This document shows positions 37,463-45,156 of a DNA stretch of 64,000 nucleotides, piece by piece. This DNA comes from CAVPCZ01 sp963702445 (lineage in GTDB: Bacteria; Bacteroidota; Ignavibacteria; UBA10030; UBA6906). Location of the stretch: positions 1-64,000 of the forward strand of contig CAVPCZ010000009.1 in assembly GCA_963702445.1 (NCBI GenBank), given 5' to 3'. The stretch's first letter is position 1. Each line of letters opens with the position of its first letter. Below the pieces are notes generated by a model, which saw nothing but the letters and a program-made list of their open reading frames with translations, searched no databases and was not told the origin of the DNA. Made by a program: the position numbers and the translations under genes.

Positions 37463-38817
37463 ACGGCACGACTCTCCGGGCTCCCGCACAGAACGCTCCC
37501 TCTTCCCTGATGGCGGGGAATGACTTCCTGACGCGTTTGAAGCATGTCGATCTGCTGAAGGTCAACGGCAGTGTGAAGCAGGTGATCGGTCTGGTGATCG
37601 AATCCAGCGGACCGAACTGCTCTCTCGGCGATGTGTGTGTGATCAAATCGAAAGACGGGCAGGACCTCTGCCTGTCGGAAGTGGTCGGGTTCCGGGACAA
37701 CCGTGTGCTCTCGATGATTCTCGGCGATGCCGCGAAAATCGGACCGGGAAGTGAAATTGTGGCAACAGACCGCGCTCTCTCCGCAAACGTGGGTGAAGAA
37801 CTTCTCGGCAGGGTGATCGACGGTTTGGGCCGGCCGATCGATGGAAAAGGTCCCATCGTGACGCGTGAGGTCCGTTCGATCTATAATGCCCCGCCGAATC
37901 CGCTGGAACGCCAGAGAATCACCAAGCCGATCGTCACCGGGATTCGCTCCATTGACACGCTGCTGACCTGCGGCATAGGGCAGCGTGTCGGTATTTTCGC
38001 GGGCAGCGGTGTGGGGAAGAGCGTGACGCTCGGAATGATTGCGCGCAATACGAGTGCGGATATCAACGTGATCGCGCTGGTAGGGGAACGCGGCCGTGAA
38101 GTGGCGGAATTCATGGATCACGAGCTGGGAGAGGAAGGCCTCCGCCGTTCGGTCGTCGTGGTGGCCACGAGCGACCAGGCGGCCCTCATCCGGCTGAAGG
38201 CGGCATTCATGGCGACGACCATTGCCGAGTACTTCCGTGACCGGGGGTTGAACGTCATGTTGTTGATGGATTCGGTGACCAGGCTGGCCATGGCACAGCG
38301 GGAAGTGGGGCTGGCAATCGGTGAGCCGCCCACCACGAAGGGGTACACGCCCTCCGTGTTCGCCATGCTGCCGAAATTGCTGGAACGGGCGGGGAACGCC
38401 CGCAAGGGAAGTATCACCGGCATGTACACCGTGCTGGTGGAAGGCGACGATATGTCGGATCCGGTTGCCGATGCGGTCAGGTCGATCCTGGACGGCCACA
38501 TCGTCCTTGCGCGCAGGCTGGCTTCTGCAGGCCACTATCCCGCCGTAGATGTTCTGGAAAGCATCAGCCGCGTCATGCCCGCCGTCACGACGGAGGAACA
38601 CCGGAATGCGGCGCACCGGCTCGTGGACATGATGGCGACGTATCGCGAGGCAGAGGATCTGATCAACATTGGCGCTTACGTGAAGGGGAGCAACCCGCGT
38701 ATCGATGAGGCCCTGCGGAACTGGGATCGTATCCGGGGTTTTCTCCGTCAGAAAGCCGACGAGAGCACGGCGTTTGACGCAAGCATTGAACAACTTATCA
38801 CCATGATGGCTCACTGA
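37459..38817 (+). CDS. fliI: Flagellum-specific ATP synthase FliI
   Basis: This 452-residue cytoplasmic ATPase drives flagellar protein export. Walker A is at 182-188 (GSGVGKS), preceded by RVGIFAGSGVG; ALVGERGREVAEF and the Walker B region NVMLLMDSVTRLAMAQREVG follow. The GYTPSVFAMLPKLLERAG motif and DPVADAVRSILDGHIVL are typical of FliI and its T3SS homologues. The start is GTG 37459, overlapping fliH. It is followed by fliJ, as in most operons. Confidence 0.95.
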   Translation: MNGTTLRAPAQNAPSSLMAGNDFLTRLKHVDLLKVNGSVKQVIGLVIESSGPNCSLGDVCVIKSKDGQDLCLSEVVGFRDNRVLSMILGDAAKIGPGSEIVATDRALSANVGEELLGRVIDGLGRPIDGKGPIVTREVRSIYNAPPNPLERQRITKPIVTGIRSIDTLLTCGIGQRVGIFAGSGVGKSVTLGMIARNTSADINVIALVGERGREVAEFMDHELGEEGLRRSVVVVATSDQAALIRLKAAFMATTIAEYFRDRGLNVMLLMDSVTRLAMAQREVGLAIGEPPTTKGYTPSVFAMLPKLLERAGNARKGSITGMYTVLVEGDDMSDPVADAVRSILDGHIVLARRLASAGHYPAVDVLESISRVMPAVTTEEHRNAAHRLVDMMATYREAEDLINIGAYVKGSNPRIDEALRNWDRIRGFLRQKADESTAFDASIEQLITMMAH

Positions 38818-38824
38818 GGAATCC

Positions 38825-39259
38825 ATGCGCGTGTCCGATACATCGTTCGAAACGGTAATCCGGGTAAAGGACTTTCAGGTGAAGAAGGCCCAGCGCGAGC
38901 TGGCGGTTATCTCGGTCGACAGGGTTCGGGCGGAAGGCACACTCACGAATCTTGAGGAACGGCAAAGCTCGGCCATGACGGACGCTGTCCGCACGATGAA
39001 GATGAAAGCGGTGGACCTCCAGACGAGCCAGGCCTTCCTGCAGAGTCTTTCGCGGCAAATCCAGAAGCAGGTAGAGAAGGTCGAGGAGGTGCTCACACAG
39101 GAGGAAGGGAAGCGGGGTGAACTGCTGGAGAAGTCGCAGTCCAAACAGATGATCGAAAAGATCGACCAACGGCGGAAAGTCGAGCAGGAAAAGGAGCTCG
39201 AACGGAAAGCGCAACGGGTTTCCGATGTGCTCGCACAGCGGATGAAATCGGGGTCATGA
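38825..39259 (+). CDS. fliJ: Flagellar export chaperone FliJ
   Basis: This 144-residue protein is almost entirely a charged antiparallel coiled coil, as expected for FliJ, the stalk that joins FliI to the FlhA export gate. Visible stretches are VIRVKDFQVKKAQRELAVIS at the start and EKIDQRRKVEQEKELERKA at the end. FliJ sequences are poorly conserved, so the call rests on length, coiled-coil character and position directly after fliI and before the motE-like gene. Confidence 0.85.
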   Translation: MRVSDTSFETVIRVKDFQVKKAQRELAVISVDRVRAEGTLTNLEERQSSAMTDAVRTMKMKAVDLQTSQAFLQSLSRQIQKQVEKVEEVLTQEEGKRGELLEKSQSKQMIEKIDQRRKVEQEKELERKAQRVSDVLAQRMKSGS

Positions 39260-39263
39260 CGCC

Positions 39264-39863
39264 ATGAAAAAGGTCCTCCCCTATCTGATCGTGTTCGTTC
39301 TTTCGTCCGTTGCGGCCGGGGCGATGGTTGTTGTCGTGCTGATGATGCGGCCCGACCTCAAAGGTCCGCCGGCGGTGCGTGCCGACAGCACGGTAGGGCG
39401 GACCGTTCCGCCGGGAAAAATGTACGGGCCCACGCCGGCTGAACTGGCGGGAAAGGGCGTGACAAACCCCCGGGCGAGCGATCCGGCGAATTCCCCGGTC
39501 AGCGGTCCGGTGGCCGCGGCGGCAAATGAGCAGGTGGCCGGGACAGAAACGGCAGATTCGGTGCAGGTATTACGGCTGGCGCTCCAGGATGAGCGCAAGA
39601 AGTCCGCCGCTCTGGCGGAAGAGCTCCGCATGACCATGGATAGTACCAGAAAGGCCATCGCTGTTGCGGACAGCGGGCACGCAGAAACGCGAAAGTCCAT
39701 GGCAAAGGTCCTGGAGGCAATGGATCCGTCGAGCGCTGCACGGATCCTGAAAGACTACCCGGACGGTGATGTTAAACAGATGATACTCACAATGAAAAAA
39801 CGCCAGGCGGCCAAGATTCTTGCAGCGCTGGAACCGGATCGTGCCGCCCGGATCATGAGGTAA
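39264..39863 (+). CDS. MotE-like flagellar membrane protein (MgtE N-domain-like C-terminus)
   Basis: This 199-residue protein has one N-terminal membrane helix (LPYLIVFVLSSVAAGAMVVV), a Pro/Ala-rich periplasmic stretch, a coiled coil (about 100-145) and a C-terminal segment (AKVLEAMDPSSAARILKDYP, AAKILAALEPDRAARIMR) matching the MgtE_N-type repeat seen in MotE and B. subtilis YlxF. In both systems it sits between fliJ and fliK. It may assist stator or export function. The start is ATG 39264, four bases after fliJ. Confidence 0.75.
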   Translation: MKKVLPYLIVFVLSSVAAGAMVVVVLMMRPDLKGPPAVRADSTVGRTVPPGKMYGPTPAELAGKGVTNPRASDPANSPVSGPVAAAANEQVAGTETADSVQVLRLALQDERKKSAALAEELRMTMDSTRKAIAVADSGHAETRKSMAKVLEAMDPSSAARILKDYPDGDVKQMILTMKKRQAAKILAALEPDRAARIMR

Positions 39864-39865
39864 GC

Positions 39866-41581
39866 ATGATGAACACCATGGCTGTACTTCCGAAGGCGCC
39901 AGGTGAGCCGTCGGAGGTGTTACTGCCGGGAGCGCGTGCGCCCGGCGGCGGTGAAGGCGCCGACGAAGGGGAGGGATTCCTCGGCATGCTCCAGCAATTG
40001 CTGGTCACCGGCGCGTTTGCTCCGGCGCCGTTGGTCGTCGAACCGGTCCCGGTTGAAACGGAGGCTCCGTTGGATCTCCCGTCGCCGGCGATAGAAACAG
40101 GTGGCGCTGTGGCTGGTGCAGCGGGGGAACCACAGGCTCCGGCGCAGACAGCGGAACAACCGGGGGTTTCTGGACGAAGCGGGCAAATCCCGCTGCCATT
40201 CTCTTCCGGCGTACAGGAGCTGCTCTCAAACGACGGACCGCTGCTGCCTTCAGGTACATCACCGCTCTTCTCCGTAGCACCGGCGGAAGTGCCGGTGGAA
40301 GGGGAACTGCTTCCCGGCGCCGGGCAGGTGAGGGAGATGGCGACGAAGGAGGTGGAGAAGGGAGCGCCTGTGAAGGAAACGCCCCGGGAGGAGACGTCGC
40401 CGGAAGCGCCCGAACGTGCCGCTTCTGCAACACGTACAGTTGAACCTGAACGGAAGATTGCAATGACGCAGTCTGACGTGGTTGCCGCAATGCTTGATCC
40501 CCTCGACGAGGCGAAACCTGTCCGCGTGGCGGATGTTCCCCTTGGGACCCGCGAAGAGATCGAAGCCGGCCGGCCGCCGGCCGAATCGTTATCCCGTGAT
40601 ATGACCCGGACCGCTGTTGCGGAAGGTGTGCGGGAGTACGAGCGGCAGCAAACAGGGAACACCGGACGAACCGGGATGCGGAGTGTTGCCTCGGCGCCGG
40701 GTATTGCGCGCGCCGAGTCCAAACCCCGGAGTGTGTTCACAACAACGACACCGGCCCCGGACGAAGTCCCGAAGACAGTCAGGCCCGATGTGCAATCCGG
40801 GCCCTCTGACGTCGGAACATCGACGGAGAGCATGCCGGAAGAGCACCGTGCAAACGCTGGCATCGAAGTCCGGGAGGAAATTGCGACCCCGGAACAGGGT
40901 GCGCAGGCGAAGCGTGCTCCGCAGGAAGTGGTGCAGGCGGAAACGCGTGAGAGGGTTCCTGCTGATGCGAAGGAGAGAGAGGCGGTGCAACCAAAGGTGG
41001 CGGGTTCTGCGGGCACGGGTGTCACAGACGGAGAGCCTCGCGCCAATCAAGCGGATCGCTCACCGTTTCCTCACGGGCACACGGGCACGGCTTCTGTCCG
41101 GTTGGACGGTGTGCGTGTCATGGAGGGAGGGGCCCGCGTGCCGGAATCGTTCCAGACGCTGCCTCCGGACACCGCGCGGGACGTGGTGGATCAGGTGGTG
41201 AGGGGGTTGGCGCTCAAGGTGCAGGGTGAGAACTCTGAAGTGCGCATCAGGCTCGAGCCGGAATCCCTGGGCGAGGTTGTGGTGAACATGCGAATGGAAA
41301 ACGGCAAACTGCAGGCCCAGATTGATGTCTCGCAGGCGGGGGTGAAAGGGGTGCTCGAGGGCAATCTCGGGCAGCTTCGTCAGTCACTCAGCACACGGGG
41401 CATCGAGGTGCAGCGGCTGGACGTGGTGTTCAGCGGCGGATCCGGTGCGCGTGGATCGGAAGGGGGGCAGGGAGAACGGCAACGGCGGTACGGAGGCCGG
41501 CAACCCCTGGCGGCGGACGCGGTTGAACAGTATCAGACCGGCCGTCTGATGGGATATAACACCATGGAAATGGTCATGTAA
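39866..41581 (+). CDS. fliK: Flagellar hook-length control protein FliK
   Basis: This 571-residue secreted ruler protein has a long N-terminal part (to about 440) of low complexity, rich in Pro, Glu, Ala and Arg with little fold signal, and a compact C-terminal Flg_hook domain (VRIRLEPESLGEVVVNMRME, then GKLQAQIDVSQAGVKGVL and LGQLRQSLSTRGIEVQRLDV) that contacts FlhB and triggers substrate switching. The final 50 residues are Gly/Arg-rich. It lies between the motE-like gene and flgD, the standard place. Confidence 0.9.
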   Translation: MMNTMAVLPKAPGEPSEVLLPGARAPGGGEGADEGEGFLGMLQQLLVTGAFAPAPLVVEPVPVETEAPLDLPSPAIETGGAVAGAAGEPQAPAQTAEQPGVSGRSGQIPLPFSSGVQELLSNDGPLLPSGTSPLFSVAPAEVPVEGELLPGAGQVREMATKEVEKGAPVKETPREETSPEAPERAASATRTVEPERKIAMTQSDVVAAMLDPLDEAKPVRVADVPLGTREEIEAGRPPAESLSRDMTRTAVAEGVREYERQQTGNTGRTGMRSVASAPGIARAESKPRSVFTTTTPAPDEVPKTVRPDVQSGPSDVGTSTESMPEEHRANAGIEVREEIATPEQGAQAKRAPQEVVQAETRERVPADAKEREAVQPKVAGSAGTGVTDGEPRANQADRSPFPHGHTGTASVRLDGVRVMEGGARVPESFQTLPPDTARDVVDQVVRGLALKVQGENSEVRIRLEPESLGEVVVNMRMENGKLQAQIDVSQAGVKGVLEGNLGQLRQSLSTRGIEVQRLDVVFSGGSGARGSEGGQGERQRRYGGRQPLAADAVEQYQTGRLMGYNTMEMVM

Positions 41582-41598
41582 AGGAGCCGGAGGAACCA

Positions 41599-42285
41599 AT
41601 GGCAGACATACAGACAGCGGCAATAGGTGCACAGACGCTTGCGGGAACGACCGGGTCTCCGTCAATTCTGGGGAAGGACGATTTCCTGAAACTGCTGATC
41701 ACGCAGTTGCGCTACCAGGATCCGCTTGAACCCATGAAGGGCACGGAATTCGCCGCGCAGCTTGCACAGTTCAGTTCTGTGGAACAACTCTCAAACATCA
41801 ACACGAACCTGACCCAGACTCTCGCAACCAACCAGCTGATGACCCAATCCATCGGGAATTCGCTGGCGGCGACGATGATCGGCAAGGGTGTAAAGGCCTC
41901 TGCGAACGAATTTCAGTTCACGGGGACCGGTAGTGCACAACTGGGCTACACGCTTCCCGTTGCGGCTGCCGAGGTATCCGTGCGTGTGTATGACAGCACG
42001 GGGACACTTGTGCGGACGATCACGAATGCCGGCACAGACAAGGGCGACTCCACCGTTGTGTGGGACGGCACGAATGATAGCGGGCAGACAATGGCCGAAG
42101 GGAAGTATACGTTTAAGGTGGATGCGCAGGATTCGTCGAAGGCGGCGCTGACCGCCACACCGTTCCTGTACGGCACGATCAGCGCAGTACGTTTCACGTC
42201 GGCAGGCACGATGTTTGTAGTGGATGGCGTGGAGATTCCGGTCTCACAGATTCTCGAACTCTTGAATGGAAAGGGCAATGGCTGA
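41599..42285 (+). CDS. flgD: Flagellar hook-capping protein FlgD
   Basis: This 228-residue scaffold for hook polymerisation has the conserved N-terminal region LGKDDFLKLLITQLRYQDPL, then EPMKGTEFAAQLAQFSSVEQ. The C-terminal half has the FlgD Ig-like/tudor fold (VSVRVYDSTGTLVRTI, VVWDGTNDSGQTMAEGKYTF). RBS AAGGAGCCGGAGG precedes ATG 41599. It is followed by an overlapping Flagellar_put-type gene and by flgE. Confidence 0.95.
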   Translation: MADIQTAAIGAQTLAGTTGSPSILGKDDFLKLLITQLRYQDPLEPMKGTEFAAQLAQFSSVEQLSNINTNLTQTLATNQLMTQSIGNSLAATMIGKGVKASANEFQFTGTGSAQLGYTLPVAAAEVSVRVYDSTGTLVRTITNAGTDKGDSTVVWDGTNDSGQTMAEGKYTFKVDAQDSSKAALTATPFLYGTISAVRFTSAGTMFVVDGVEIPVSQILELLNGKGNG

Positions 42286-42670
42286 TTCATATGTCAACGG
42301 TGTGCGGGTGCCGTTTCTTCCGGCCCGCGGGGTGGATGGGTTCAAGGCGCCTCAGCCGCCGGAGCTCCAGAAGGACAGGGTGTTCGACAAGGTCCTGCAG
42401 GAGGAGCTCCGGGGTCTCAATTTTTCGCGGCATGCGCAGGAACGGCTTGAAGCCCGCAAGATCCGGCTGGATGAAACGGACATGACGGACTTACAGCGGG
42501 CGGTGACGCGTGCGGAGGAAAAGGGGGCAAAGGATTCCCTCGTCCTGCTGCGCGACATGGCGTTCATCGTGAGCGTCAAGAACAGAACGGTGGTAACCGC
42601 AATGGACAGCGAACATCTGAAGGCAAACGTCTTCACCAACATCGATAGCGCGGTCGTTGCGGGGAAGTAG
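42278..42670 (+). CDS. Flagellar operon protein (TIGR02530/Flagellar_put-like)
   Basis: This 130-residue soluble protein starts at ATG 42278 within the flgD stop region (8-bp overlap); an alternative ATG lies at 42266. The core LNFSRHAQERLEARKIRLDE, DMTDLQRAVTRAEEKGAKDS and DMAFIVSVKNRTVVTAMD matches the small family found between flgD and flgE in Firmicutes and other phyla. Its biochemical role is not established; a hook-assembly function is likely from position. It ends 149 bp before flgE. Confidence 0.82.
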   Translation: MADSYVNGVRVPFLPARGVDGFKAPQPPELQKDRVFDKVLQEELRGLNFSRHAQERLEARKIRLDETDMTDLQRAVTRAEEKGAKDSLVLLRDMAFIVSVKNRTVVTAMDSEHLKANVFTNIDSAVVAGK

Positions 42671-42753
42671 GTCAGGCGGTGTCGCCTGGCTGCGGTTGAA
42701 CACAAGACGTTGTCGCACTGGGGCTGGTCCTCATCAGTACTGGAGGCCCCTCC

Positions 42754-42781
42754 GGTCGGGTCGAACGACAGAGACCCGATC
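42754..42781 (+). promoter_or_regulatory. Stem-loop in the flgE leader
   Basis: GGTCGGGTC (42754-42762) pairs with GACCCGATC (42773-42781) over 9 bp with one G-U pair and a 10-base loop, 38 bases before the flgE ATG. A neighbouring GGAGGCCCCTCC palindrome (42742-42753) and a GGGGC/GCCCC pair (42720-42750) could form competing structures. No T-run follows, so a leader structure is more likely than a terminator. Confidence 0.35.
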
Positions 42782-42819
42782 ACCATAGTTCACTCACATC
42801 TTTTCAGGAGGGTAGTATC

Positions 42820-44112
42820 ATGGCATTCATGAAATCTCTTTTCGCCGGCGTTTCCGCTCTGCGGAACCATCAAACCATGATGGACGTCATCGGCAACAAC
42901 ATCTCCAACATCAACACCATCGGATTCAAGTCCGGACGCGCAACGTTTGCCGAGATGTATGCGCAAACGATCCAGGGCGCGAGCCGTCCGACAGACACCA
43001 CCGGCGGCAGCAATCCGATGCAGGTCGGGTTGGGAATGTCGATAAGCACGGTGGACACCATGTTCAACCAGGGGAGCATCGAATCCACCGGAAATCCGTT
43101 TGACATGGCCATCAGCGGCTCTTCGTTCTTTGTCGTGAACCAGGGTGGACAAACGCTCTACACGCGTGCCGGCAACTTCGGGATCGATGCTGAAGGCAAA
43201 GTGGTGAGTGGCAGCTCCGGCGCGGTGCTCCAGGGCAAGCTGGCTGACGCCAACGGTGTGATTCCGTCGGGGAACACCCTGCAGGACATCATCATCAACA
43301 AGGATATCAAATCGCCGGCCAAGGCCACCACGTTCATCAAGTATTCCGGCAATCTGAACAATGCTGAAGACGTCTACAATGCCGGCCCGCCGGAGACCGG
43401 AGGGAAAACCACTTCCACGATCAATGCGTATGATTCGCTCGGCACGAGAGTGCCGATTACGCTGACCTTTACCAAGACCGGGACCAACACGTGGGATTGG
43501 TCGGCGGCGGTGCCCGACGCGGCGCCGGCGACGACGTCCACCAACGTGGGAAGCGGCACCATCACGTTCAACACCGACGGCACGCTTCAGTCGGCGCTCC
43601 CTCCACCGCTCACCATCACTCCCACCAGCGGGGCGGATCCGTTGAGTGTCACGCTGGATTTCGGCACGCCCAGCGCGACGGCGCCCGGGGTGTTTTCGGG
43701 TATTACGCAGACATCGTTGAAATCCGGTATCTCTGTCCGGGAAACGGACGGATACACATCGGGTACGTTGCTCACGGTGAGCGTGGACAAGACCGGGCGG
43801 GTTGAGGGAACCTTCTCCAACAGCACACGGCAGAACCTTGCGCAGATTATGCTCGCAGATTTCAACAACCCGGGAGGTCTGCTTCGCAACGGCGAGAACA
43901 CGTTCGATATTTCTGGGAATTCCGGAACACCGGCAATTCTTGAAGCGGGGGAATCTTCACAGATATTCTCGAATTCTCTGGAGCAATCGAATGTTGACCT
44001 CGCGGACGAATTCACGAAGATGATCACGGCGCAACGGGGCTTCCAGGCCAGCGCGAGGATCATCACCACAAGCGATGAATTCCTGGTGGAAGTGGTGAAT
44101 CTAAAACGGTAA
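42820..44112 (+). CDS. flgE: Flagellar hook protein FlgE
   Basis: This 430-residue protein has the rod/hook N-terminal motif (LFAGVSALRNHQTMMDVIGN, then NISNINTIGFKSGR), the FlgE/F/G middle domain (GNPFDMAISGSSFFVVNQGG, YTRAGNFGIDAEG), a Gly/Thr/Ser-rich variable domain (about 180-300) and the conserved C-terminus (LEQSNVDLADEFTKMITAQR, GFQASARIITTSDEFL). RBS CAGGAGGG precedes ATG 42820. The length matches typical hook proteins and is much larger than the rod proteins FlgF and FlgG in this window. Confidence 0.95.
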   Translation: MAFMKSLFAGVSALRNHQTMMDVIGNNISNINTIGFKSGRATFAEMYAQTIQGASRPTDTTGGSNPMQVGLGMSISTVDTMFNQGSIESTGNPFDMAISGSSFFVVNQGGQTLYTRAGNFGIDAEGKVVSGSSGAVLQGKLADANGVIPSGNTLQDIIINKDIKSPAKATTFIKYSGNLNNAEDVYNAGPPETGGKTTSTINAYDSLGTRVPITLTFTKTGTNTWDWSAAVPDAAPATTSTNVGSGTITFNTDGTLQSALPPPLTITPTSGADPLSVTLDFGTPSATAPGVFSGITQTSLKSGISVRETDGYTSGTLLTVSVDKTGRVEGTFSNSTRQNLAQIMLADFNNPGGLLRNGENTFDISGNSGTPAILEAGESSQIFSNSLEQSNVDLADEFTKMITAQRGFQASARIITTSDEFLVEVVNLKR

Positions 44113-44147
44113 TAATGCGCCGGTAAACACAAACACGAACTGCTGAC

Positions 44148-44212
44148 GGAGACGTTCCACCCGATACCTGCCTCCCCCCTCCTACCTCGGGGGAACGGGT
44201 GCGAACGTCTCC
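44148..44212 (+). promoter_or_regulatory. Long imperfect hairpin directly before flbD
   Basis: GGAGACGTTCCACCCG (44148-44163) is complementary to CGGGTGCGAACGTCTCC (44196-44212) with a single-base bulge, and an inner CCCCC/GGGGG pair (44174-44178 with 44189-44193) can extend it. The downstream arm ends about five bases before AGGAGG of flbD. There is no T-run. It may be a translational control or processing structure between flgE and flbD. Confidence 0.5.
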
Positions 44213-44228
44213 AGAGCAGGAGGCTCAC

Positions 44229-44429
44229 ATGATCGAACTGACACGACTCAATAACGAGAAGATCGTGGTCAATGCCGACCTGATCGAATTCCTCGAACGA
44301 ACGCCCGACACGCTTGTCACGACCTCGACAGGGAAGAAGCTCATGGTGAAGGAGACCATCGATGAGGTCATCGAGAAGGTCATTGCATATCACCAGCGTT
44401 CCCGTGCCGTAGTGCGGAAAGAAGACTGA
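44229..44429 (+). CDS. flbD: FlbD/SwrD family flagellar protein
   Basis: This 66-residue protein starts at ATG 44229 with GCAGGAGG upstream. MIELTRLNNEKIVVNADLIE followed by TPDTLVTTSTGKKLMVKETI is the complete FlbD (PF06289-type) signature. In B. subtilis the same gene (swrD) lies between flgE and fliL, as here, and is known to raise flagellar torque. It is preceded by a long hairpin and followed by a 174-bp regulatory gap. Confidence 0.88.
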   Translation: MIELTRLNNEKIVVNADLIEFLERTPDTLVTTSTGKKLMVKETIDEVIEKVIAYHQRSRAVVRKED

Positions 44430-44462
44430 TTTCGCGGATTTGCGGAAAATATCGCATCCAAC

Positions 44463-44479
44463 TGGCCGATATTAGCCAC
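44463..44479 (+). promoter_or_regulatory. 17-bp element TGGCYGATAWTAGCCAC, copy 2 (putative activator site)
   Basis: TGGCCGATATTAGCCAC matches the 32220 copy at 15 of 17 bases and, like it, lies exactly 88 bp upstream of TGGCAC-N5-TTGA. It also contains GCCGATAT, close to the sigma-28 -10 box GCCGATAA, so a FliA promoter is an alternative reading; no convincing -35 box accompanies it. Confidence 0.5.
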
Positions 44480-44550
44480 CATCCTTCAGTAACTCTCGCC
44501 CCTTTCCTTACCCAGCATGTTGTATTCCTCGGGATTGCGCTTTGCGGTCG

Positions 44551-44566
44551 TGGCACGGGTTTTGAC
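44551..44566 (+). promoter_or_regulatory. Sigma-54-like promoter before fliL
   Basis: TGGCACGGGTTTTGAC has a perfect -24 half and TTG in the correct register, with GA instead of GC at -12, exactly as at 32308. A start near 44577 would leave a leader of about 27 bases before fliL ATG 44604. It implies that the long fliL-flhG-fliA block can be transcribed separately from flgE. Confidence 0.45.
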
Positions 44567-44603
44567 GAAGCTGCTACAGTCTACCACAATCCGTGTATAT
44601 ACC

Positions 44604-45146
44604 ATGGCAAAAACCACCGGGCAGGCGGAGCAACCCGCCGGTCCTGCAGTCACCGGGGAAGCAAAGAAAGAGGGGGGGCTTCCGCTCAAGAAGCTTCTGA
44701 TGTTCGGCGTGCCGGTGTTCGTTGTGCAGCTTGTGGTCGTGTATTTCGTGATGACCAGATTTGCCTCTCCCGCCCCTGCCGCGGAGACCGGCCAGCCTGC
44801 GGCCGAGGTGAAAGGATCCCACGAAGCGGTGAGCGAATCCGGTGAACAGAACATCTACGTCGTGAAAGACGTGATTGTCAATCCCGCGGGCACAAACGGG
44901 ACACGATTCCTGCTGACGACAATCGGTTTTGAGGTCACCACCGGTGAAGGCAAGAGGGAACTGGAGAACAAGGATGTCCAGGTCCGCGACGTGCTCAACA
45001 GCATTCTGACATCCAAGGACCTTTCGGCTCTGGTCAACGCCGAAGGGCGCGAGCCGCTCCGTCAGGAGATTTTCCAGAAGGTGGGGGAACTGATAAGAAA
45101 CGGTTCGCTGACAAACGTGTATTTCAGCAAGTTCATCATCCAGTAG
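44604..45146 (+). CDS. fliL: Flagellar basal body-associated protein FliL
   Basis: This 180-residue stator-associated membrane protein has a short basic N-terminus, one helix (LMFGVPVFVVQLVVVYFVMT) and a periplasmic FliL domain (IYVVKDVIVNPAGTNGTRFL, GFEVTTGEGKRELENKDVQV, RDVLNSILTSKDLSALVNAE). The start ATG 44604 is chosen because it fits the leader predicted from the 44551 promoter; an upstream in-frame ATG at 44517 would cover that promoter. No clear Shine-Dalgarno precedes it, which is unusual here. fliM follows after 10 bp. Confidence 0.88.
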   Translation: MAKTTGQAEQPAGPAVTGEAKKEGGLPLKKLLMFGVPVFVVQLVVVYFVMTRFASPAPAAETGQPAAEVKGSHEAVSESGEQNIYVVKDVIVNPAGTNGTRFLLTTIGFEVTTGEGKRELENKDVQVRDVLNSILTSKDLSALVNAEGREPLRQEIFQKVGELIRNGSLTNVYFSKFIIQ

Positions 45147-45156
45147 CGGGTGCATC

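Noticed and set aside
42687..42703. Third copy of the 17-bp element before flgE
   Set aside because: TGGCTGCGGTTGAACAC matches only 11 of 17 bases and no TGGCAC-type element follows at 88 bp.
44517..44603. Upstream start for fliL
   Set aside because: The added 29 residues look non-coding and would place the -24/-12 promoter candidate inside the gene; ATG 44604 is preferred.
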